From the NCBI RefSeq assembly GCF_003423665.1, contig NZ_BFBY01000011.1, forward strand, positions 4,848 to 43,767: a DNA stretch of 38,920 nt. The letters run 5' to 3'. Shown in pieces: positions 34,481 through 38,920 of the stretch (its first letter is position 1; every line of letters begins with the position of its first letter). A program made the translations under genes and the position numbers. This stretch comes from Lactobacillus rodentium (lineage in GTDB: Bacteria > Bacillota > Bacilli > Lactobacillales > Lactobacillaceae). Below the pieces are notes generated by a model. It had not been told where the DNA came from. It searched no databases and saw only the letters and a list, made by a program, of their open reading frames with translations.

Positions 34481-34566
34481 TTGTTTCACTCTTTCTAGGG
34501 ATGTAATATAATTAACAATGTATTATATGAGAAAAAAATCAAAAGATAAAGCGCGAGGTAACCACA

Positions 34567-34809
34567 ATGGCAGATTTTCCTGAAGATAAAAAAGTTATTT
34601 TATCTACTGATTACAAAAATCATAGTATAAATATGAATTTTTCCGATAATTTAGTTGATGATCGTGAAAAAGGTTATATTTTGTCTGCAGCATTTTTTGC
34701 ATTTGCTGCAAGTCAAGGTTTAGACAAACAAGAAGTTATTGAAATGGTAAACTCCCACTATGATGAATTTACTGGAGATGACGGATCTAGCTTGTTCAAA
34801 CGTTTATAA
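34567..34809 (+). CDS. Small acidic protein of unknown function (80 residues)
   Basis: 80 residues, Asp/Glu-rich, no signal or clear membrane helix; a short hydrophobic helix AAFFAFAASQGL sits at about 39-50, followed by an amphipathic helix (DKQEVIEMVNSHYDEF). Preceded by GAGG at a normal distance and starting with ATG. The 86-base intergenic stretch before it is shared with divergent pepDA. I do not recognise the family; coding character (codon use, composition) looks genuine. Confidence 0.7.
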   Translation: MADFPEDKKVILSTDYKNHSINMNFSDNLVDDREKGYILSAAFFAFAASQGLDKQEVIEMVNSHYDEFTGDDGSSLFKRL

Positions 34810-34851
34810 AATAAAAAAAGTTATCAATTTTGAGATAAGCCTGTGTACTTT

Positions 34852-34891
34852 TGTTATTTTTTGTTATATTATAATCATGTAAGAAATAACA
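34852..34891 (+). promoter_or_regulatory. Promoter with flanking inverted repeat ahead of the second tetR gene
   Basis: A perfect -10 TATAAT lies at 34870-34875; the -35 is not clear. Exact inverted repeat arms TGTTATTT (34852-34859) and AAATAACA (34884-34891) frame it. Candidate autoregulatory operator. Confidence 0.5.
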
Positions 34892-34972
34892 GGTGTTTGT
34901 TAATTAAGAATATTATGTTGTTTCATTCAATTAATTTGTTTTTTAAGTTTATAGTGACAGAGGGTATGAAAA

Positions 34973-35596
34973 TTGGCTAGAAGAAAAGAAATTGATAAAG
35001 AAAAAATTTTAGACGGGGCCTATAAGTTGGCCGTTAAAGACGGAATTGAAAGTTTGACTGCAAGAAATATTGCTAAAGCAGTACATTGTTCTACTCAACC
35101 TATTTATTTAGAGTTTGAAAATATGACTGATTTACGTAACCAAGTTTTAGGTAGAATCAGTAAAGAATTGAAGACAAATACTTTACAACAAAACTTTACT
35201 GCAGAACCATTAATTGACTTAGCATTATCTTACATTTACTTTGCTAAAGATCATGTTGGTCTTTTCCGTGCAATGTTTGTTGATGGTAAATTTGGTAGCA
35301 AACTTATTTCAGATACTTTAATGGATCTAGGTACTGAAAAATTTAAGCAACAATTTGATGCTAGTGAATTCTCAAATGAAAGAATTCGTCATATTGTAAT
35401 TACTACTTGGGTTTCAGCAACAGGTATTGCTGCTTTACAAATCAATCAAACTGTTGACTTCAGTCAAGATCAAATGATCAATGTTTTGGAAGCACAAGTT
35501 CATGATGCTATGCTTAATGATCGTCTTACTGATACTGAAGAAAGTCCATTATTTGCTGCAGACGATGCTGCTTCATTAGCTGAAAAATTAAGCTAA
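34973..35596 (+). CDS. TetR-family regulator
   Basis: 207 residues. Helix-turn-helix at about 8-55 (DKEKILDGAYKLAVKDGIESLTARNIAKAVHCSTQPIYLEFENM), then a helical domain. Start is TTG at 34973 with AGAGGGT about nine bases before; the nearby ATG at 34965 reads only four codons to a stop. A terminator and a 130-base gap separate it from the tandem flavin reductases, which it may control, as may its own promoter repeat at 34852-34891. Confidence 0.88.
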   Translation: MARRKEIDKEKILDGAYKLAVKDGIESLTARNIAKAVHCSTQPIYLEFENMTDLRNQVLGRISKELKTNTLQQNFTAEPLIDLALSYIYFAKDHVGLFRAMFVDGKFGSKLISDTLMDLGTEKFKQQFDASEFSNERIRHIVITTWVSATGIAALQINQTVDFSQDQMINVLEAQVHDAMLNDRLTDTEESPLFAADDAASLAEKLS

Positions 35597-35616
35597 TTTT
35601 TTAAAAATAAGACTTT

Positions 35617-35647
35617 AAAATCTACTCGAATCCGAGTAGATTTTTTT
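35617..35647 (+). terminator. Terminator of the second tetR gene
   Basis: AAAATCTACTCG (35617-35628), loop AATC, CGAGTAGATTTT (35633-35644), then T3. Confidence 0.9.
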
Positions 35648-35733
35648 ATTTATGAAATTTAAATTTGGTGTTTAGCTTGTGAACCCGTATAATTGATATT
35701 GAATAGAATTGTATTTAAAGAAAGGTGAGTAAG

Positions 35734-36318
35734 ATGAAAATACTTGCTATTGTAGGTAGTAATGCAGATCATTCCTATAACCGTGATTTGCTAAAATTTA
35801 TTAAGAAACATTTTACTGGTAAATATGACATTGAACTTGCTGAAGTTCGTGACCTTCCAATGTTTAAAGAAGGATTTACTGAAGTTCCAGAAAGTGTAGA
35901 AGCATTAACTAAAAAAATTGAAGCAGCAGATGCTGTTTTGATCTCTACACCTGAACAACAACACTCAGTGCCTTCATCATTAAAGAGTGCACTTGAATGG
36001 TTATCATCAGCTGAACACCCATTTAAGAATAAACCAATTGTAATTGTAGGTACGTCAGTATTACCTCAAGGTTCAGCCCGTGGACAAAGTCACTTGAAGT
36101 TGGTACTTAATTCTCCAGGTTTTGGTGGCATTGTATTTGATGGTGACGAATTTATGTTGGGAAGTGCACCAGAACAATTTGATAAGGATGGTAATTTACC
36201 AGAAGGTACAGTAAAATTCATGGATCATTTCTTTGATGAATTTGATGCCTTCTATACTCAAATAACTGGAAAAAACACTAAGAGTGTTTTAGCACAAATA
36301 TTCGATAGAGAGGGTTAA
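35734..36318 (+). CDS. NADH-dependent flavin reductase, first of tandem pair (Nfr-like, H2O2-forming)
   Basis: 194 residues of the NAD(P)H-dependent FMN reductase family (flavodoxin-like fold). FMN-binding loop [13 protein letters not shown] at 8-20 and the [21 protein letters not shown] segment near 71-91. Tandem genes of this kind in L. johnsonii and relatives encode the main source of H2O2 by NADH-dependent reduction of free flavin, followed by oxygen reduction. Start ATG at 35734 fits GAAAGG eight bases before; the GTG three codons upstream overlaps the ribosome site. Four bases before its paralogue. Confidence 0.88.
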   Translation: MKILAIVGSNADHSYNRDLLKFIKKHFTGKYDIELAEVRDLPMFKEGFTEVPESVEALTKKIEAADAVLISTPEQQHSVPSSLKSALEWLSSAEHPFKNKPIVIVGTSVLPQGSARGQSHLKLVLNSPGFGGIVFDGDEFMLGSAPEQFDKDGNLPEGTVKFMDHFFDEFDAFYTQITGKNTKSVLAQIFDREG

Positions 36319-36322
36319 ACAA

Positions 36323-36877
36323 ATGAAATTACTTGCTATTGTTGGTACTAACGCAGATTTTTCTTATAACCGTCTTGTAGAAGAATTTATGGCTAAGCGT
36401 TATAAGGATCAAGCAGATATTGAAGTTTATGAAATTGCTGATTTACCTCGCTTCAAAAAAGAAGGCGAACCAAATAAAAAAGTTAAAGAATTTAGAAAGA
36501 AAATTTTAAAGGCTGATGGAATTATTATTTCTACACCAGAATATGATCATGGTATTCCATCATCATTAAAGAGTGCTTTAGAATGGACAGGTAGCCATGC
36601 CCTAGGTGACGGCAATGTGATGAAAGGTAAGCCAGTAATGGTATTGGGTGCCTCATTGGGAATGCAAGGAGCTTCTCGTGCCCAAGAAGAATTACGTGAA
36701 ATTTTACTTTCACCTGACCAAAGTGCTAATGTTTTGCCAGGTAATGAAATTCTAATCGGACGTGCACCAAGTAAGTTTGATAAAGATTCTGGTGAACTTT
36801 TAGATGAAGCAACTGAAAAATTAATTGATACAACTTTTAAGAACTTTGTTGCTTTTGTAAAGCAAGCAACTAAATAA
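36323..36877 (+). CDS. NADH-dependent flavin reductase, second of tandem pair (Nfr-like, H2O2-forming)
   Basis: 184 residues, clearly paralogous to the preceding gene: GTNADFSYNRLV at 7-18 and [19 protein letters not shown] near 71-89. The YDHG here is the usual form of the motif, whereas the first copy has QQHS, so the two may have differing activity or form a heterodimer. Probably co-transcribed with the first (4-base gap). Reduces flavins with NADH and supplies H2O2 to the medium, as known for this Lactobacillus group. Confidence 0.9.
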   Translation: MKLLAIVGTNADFSYNRLVEEFMAKRYKDQADIEVYEIADLPRFKKEGEPNKKVKEFRKKILKADGIIISTPEYDHGIPSSLKSALEWTGSHALGDGNVMKGKPVMVLGASLGMQGASRAQEELREILLSPDQSANVLPGNEILIGRAPSKFDKDSGELLDEATEKLIDTTFKNFVAFVKQATK

Positions 36878-36889
36878 AGTTTTACGTAG

Positions 36890-36922
36890 GTAAAAGACCG
36901 TGCCAAAAAGGCACGGTCTTTT
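36890..36922 (+). terminator. Terminator of the flavin reductase operon
   Basis: AAAAGACCGTGCC (36892-36904), loop A5, GGCACGGTCTTTT (36910-36922). Strong GC stem. Confidence 0.9.
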
Positions 36923-36996
36923 AAATTTAGATTGTTTTAATTTGGTCCAAAATTGTTTTAAAATAAAGCAAAAGAGATTTGTTGTAGGAGAGAACT

Positions 36997-37794
36997 ATGG
37001 GAACACCGCTTGTTTTACCTTTAAGTAAGGTTGCCAATGGACGTGATTTAGGAGCTTATATCGGATTTGAAGGGCGTCCAATAAAAAAACAAAAATTATT
37101 GCGAACTGGAAAATTATTTAAAATGCCTGAAAACGATGCGGAGTTTTTAGAAAATTACGGTTTAAAGAAAATTGTGGATTTTAGAACATCGGCGGAATGT
37201 CAAAAAGAACCAGATGTAGTTCCCTCCGGAGTGAAATATTTTCATATAGCAGTTCATGAAGAAGAAAAATTGGGAGTACCCGATCAAACTAAAGAAAAGT
37301 TAAAAAAGACATATATTTTTGATCAATATGCTGGGTTTAAAGTGATGTGCCATCAGTACCGTAAAACTGTTCGATCAAAGCAGTCTCAGACAGCTTATCA
37401 TAATTTTTTTGAGCTTCTTGCTAACAATGAAGAAGGAGCAGTTCTTTTCCACTGCTCAGAAGGAAAAGATCGGACAGGCTTTGCGGCATATTACTTATTA
37501 CATATCTTGGGTGTAGATCCTTATATCAATAGAAATGATTATCTATATTCTAATTATGGTCTTAATGCGTATCGAGCAAAAGTAGATAAGCTAGCCTTGG
37601 CAGATGGTGCTAATCAATATATTCGGACTAATTTACAGTCGCTTGCTAGTGTTTCACATGAATATTTAGATAGTGCTTTAATTTTAATTAATAATGAATA
37701 TGGTGGGCTCGATAATTATCTCAAAGAATATATTGGTATTGATCAGACGATGAAAGATCGCTTACGTGAACTTTATTTAGAACCAAAGATTTAG
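36997..37794 (+). CDS. Tyrosine/lipid phosphatase-like protein (Tyr_phosphatase_3 type), second copy
   Basis: 265 residues. N-terminal VANGRDLGAYIGFEGRP at 12-28 and active site FHCSEGKDRTGF with C153 and R159; a general match, end to end, with the protein at 13325-14104, so a diverged paralogue. Phosphotyrosine or other phosphomonoester substrate unknown. Thirteen bases before apbE, likely one operon. Confidence 0.87.
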   Translation: MGTPLVLPLSKVANGRDLGAYIGFEGRPIKKQKLLRTGKLFKMPENDAEFLENYGLKKIVDFRTSAECQKEPDVVPSGVKYFHIAVHEEEKLGVPDQTKEKLKKTYIFDQYAGFKVMCHQYRKTVRSKQSQTAYHNFFELLANNEEGAVLFHCSEGKDRTGFAAYYLLHILGVDPYINRNDYLYSNYGLNAYRAKVDKLALADGANQYIRTNLQSLASVSHEYLDSALILINNEYGGLDNYLKEYIGIDQTMKDRLRELYLEPKI

Positions 37795-37807
37795 AAGGAT
37801 AAAAACA

Positions 37808-38734
37808 ATGATAGAAGATTTTACAAAGAAGCAAATTTCACAATCAGGGCGTGGATTAGGGACAATTATTACCTTACAATTATTTGGCTCTACTGATAAA
37901 TATATTTTAGATGAATCATTCGCCTTAATTGCTGGCTATGAAGATCGTTTAACAGTGAATCGTGATGAATCAGAAGTAATGGATATTAATCATGCCGCTG
38001 GCAAACATCCAGTTCAAGTTTCTTCTAGTACCTATAAACTGGTAAAACTAGCAGTTGAAAAAAGTCGTGAAAACTTTGGTTTTAATGCCTTAATTGGGCC
38101 GGTAGTAAAATTATGGCATATTGGCTTTAAGGATGCCCATGTTCCGACTGATCAGCAAATAAAAGACAGAATGGCTTTAACCCATCCAGAAGATGTCATC
38201 TTAGACGATGTAAATCAAACTGTTTTTCTTACTAAACCAGGAATGGAATTAGATTTGGGTGGAATTGCGAAGGGCTATATTGCGGATCGAATTCGTGACT
38301 TATGGCATGCTTATGATGTAAGAGCTGGTATTATTAATTTAGGTGGTAATGTTTTATTTGTGGGTTCAAGTCCTCGAAGAGAAAATGGTAAATGGGTATT
38401 GGGAGTTCAAGATCCTAAGTTGAAACGAGGAGAAAATCTGACTACAGCAACTGTCGATGAGTGTTCTGCTGTTACCTCCGGTACTTATGAACGTGTATTA
38501 AAAATTAATGGTCAACAATACCATCATATTATTGATCCCAAGACGGGCTATCCTGTTAAAACTAATGTTGCAGGAGTTACCCTATTTACTAGGGATTCGG
38601 TTCAAGCAGAAATTGAATGCAAACGCCTATTTTTTGCTGGCAAACCAATTGAAGGTTGGCAGAATAATGAAGCTGGTCGCTATGGCGCAATTTTTGTTTA
38701 TAATGATGATCGAATTGAACGAGTTAATGTTTAA
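37808..38734 (+). CDS. apbE: FAD:protein FMN transferase
   Basis: 308 residues. Transfers FMN from FAD onto Thr/Ser of target flavoproteins. Family motifs: LTVNRDESEVMDIN near 48-62, GMELDLGGIAKGYIADRI near 145-162 (FAD-binding), GIINLGGNVLFVG near 172-184 and YHHIIDPKTGYPV near 235-247 (metal and substrate). No signal peptide or lipobox is visible, so it may act in the cytoplasm. Forms an operon with the phosphatase and follows the flavin reductases, giving a flavin-centred neighbourhood. The target protein is not in the window. Confidence 0.93.
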   Translation: MIEDFTKKQISQSGRGLGTIITLQLFGSTDKYILDESFALIAGYEDRLTVNRDESEVMDINHAAGKHPVQVSSSTYKLVKLAVEKSRENFGFNALIGPVVKLWHIGFKDAHVPTDQQIKDRMALTHPEDVILDDVNQTVFLTKPGMELDLGGIAKGYIADRIRDLWHAYDVRAGIINLGGNVLFVGSSPRRENGKWVLGVQDPKLKRGENLTTATVDECSAVTSGTYERVLKINGQQYHHIIDPKTGYPVKTNVAGVTLFTRDSVQAEIECKRLFFAGKPIEGWQNNEAGRYGAIFVYNDDRIERVNV

Positions 38735-38760
38735 ATTTAATAAATAAAACATTCTAAGCT

Positions 38761-38806
38761 AAATAGTGAATTAGTTATCCGACGGGATAATTAATTCACT
38801 ATTTTT
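38761..38806 (+). terminator. Terminator of the phosphatase-apbE operon
   Basis: Twenty-base stem (38761-38780 with 38785-38804, one G-U pair), loop GACG, closing T-rich run. Confidence 0.85.
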
Positions 38807-38844
38807 ATTCTCTTGTAGAATTTAAGTAGTAGTAAAACTATATG

Positions 38845-38919
38845 TCAAAGTTCTCTTAGACACTTGATGTCGTAAACAAAACTGGCAGTTTTAATTAAGT
38901 TATCAATAGTCTCTTCGAA
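38845..38919 (-). CDS. Possible 3' end of a gene entering from the right edge (minus strand)
   Basis: An open minus-strand frame runs from the window edge to TGA at 38847-38845, giving 24 residues (EETIDNLIKTASFVYDIK and a few more). Composition looks like coding, but it is too short to identify. Confidence 0.3.
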   Translation of the reverse strand, partial: FEETIDNLIKTASFVYDIKCLREL

Positions 38920-38920
38920 G

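Noticed and set aside
1-38920. CRISPR, tRNA, rRNA, insertion sequence or phage genes
   Set aside because: No regular repeat-spacer array, no tRNA cloverleaf, no transposase or integrase seen; direct repeats found are short and isolated.

Overview
The window looks like a chromosomal segment of a low-GC Lactobacillus of the L. acidophilus / gasseri / johnsonii group. The reasons are its AT-rich sequence, the lactobacillus-type genes (SLAP/SH3-like secreted wall proteins, PepDA dipeptidase, a tandem NADH-flavin reductase pair, an AsnA gene behind a T-box), the scr sucrose genes, and strong AGGAGG-type ribosome sites. Species is not resolved from sequence alone. I see no tRNA, rRNA, CRISPR array, transposase or phage gene.

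Layout. 1-0.7 kb: 3' part of an amino-acid permease, then a possible short terminated RNA. 0.87-4.1 kb: an operator-like promoter, a 33-codon leader ORF, an ABC-2 exporter (ATPase plus two permeases) and a CPBP membrane protease whose promoter holds a G7 tract. 4.2-5.5 kb: asnA (minus) behind an asparagine T-box (specifier AAC). 5.6-8.8 kb: an EamA transporter, then two secreted SLAP/SH3-like repeat proteins (minus). 9.0-10.0 kb: an Rgg-type regulator (minus) and, divergent from it, an unlisted 54-codon secreted-peptide-like ORF. 10.1-14.1 kb: gatD-like amidotransferase, PdxK/ThiD-like kinase, glpK and a tyrosine phosphatase. 14.1-18.8 kb: sucrose locus scrR-scrB (minus) and scrA (plus), facing away from a shared operator region with cre-like sites.

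18.9-27.9 kb: mntH with two genes in translational linkage, then a run of unusual proteins. Four look like hydrolase relatives that lack catalytic residues or most of the catalytic domain: a GH13-like remnant, a class-I glutamine-amidotransferase-like protein with Cys and His replaced, a class-A beta-lactamase-like protein with Ser and Lys replaced, and a GH29-like remnant. A HIT/GalT-like DUF4931 protein, a six-helix membrane protein of unknown function and a membrane-anchored glycerophosphodiesterase lie among them. A strong minus-strand promoter followed about 75 bases later by an intrinsic terminator (23.5-23.6 kb) suggests a small RNA there.

28-38.9 kb: yaaA, a Bcr/CflA efflux pump, a histidine phosphatase, a TetR-FtsX permease-ABC ATPase operon with a perfect operator-like palindrome in the leader, pepDA, a small conserved-looking ORF, a second TetR gene, the two NADH-flavin reductases (the family responsible for H2O2 formation in this group), a second tyrosine phosphatase and apbE.

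The strongest leads for something undescribed are the Rgg/peptide pair, the minus-strand RNA at 23.5 kb and the set of degenerate hydrolases.
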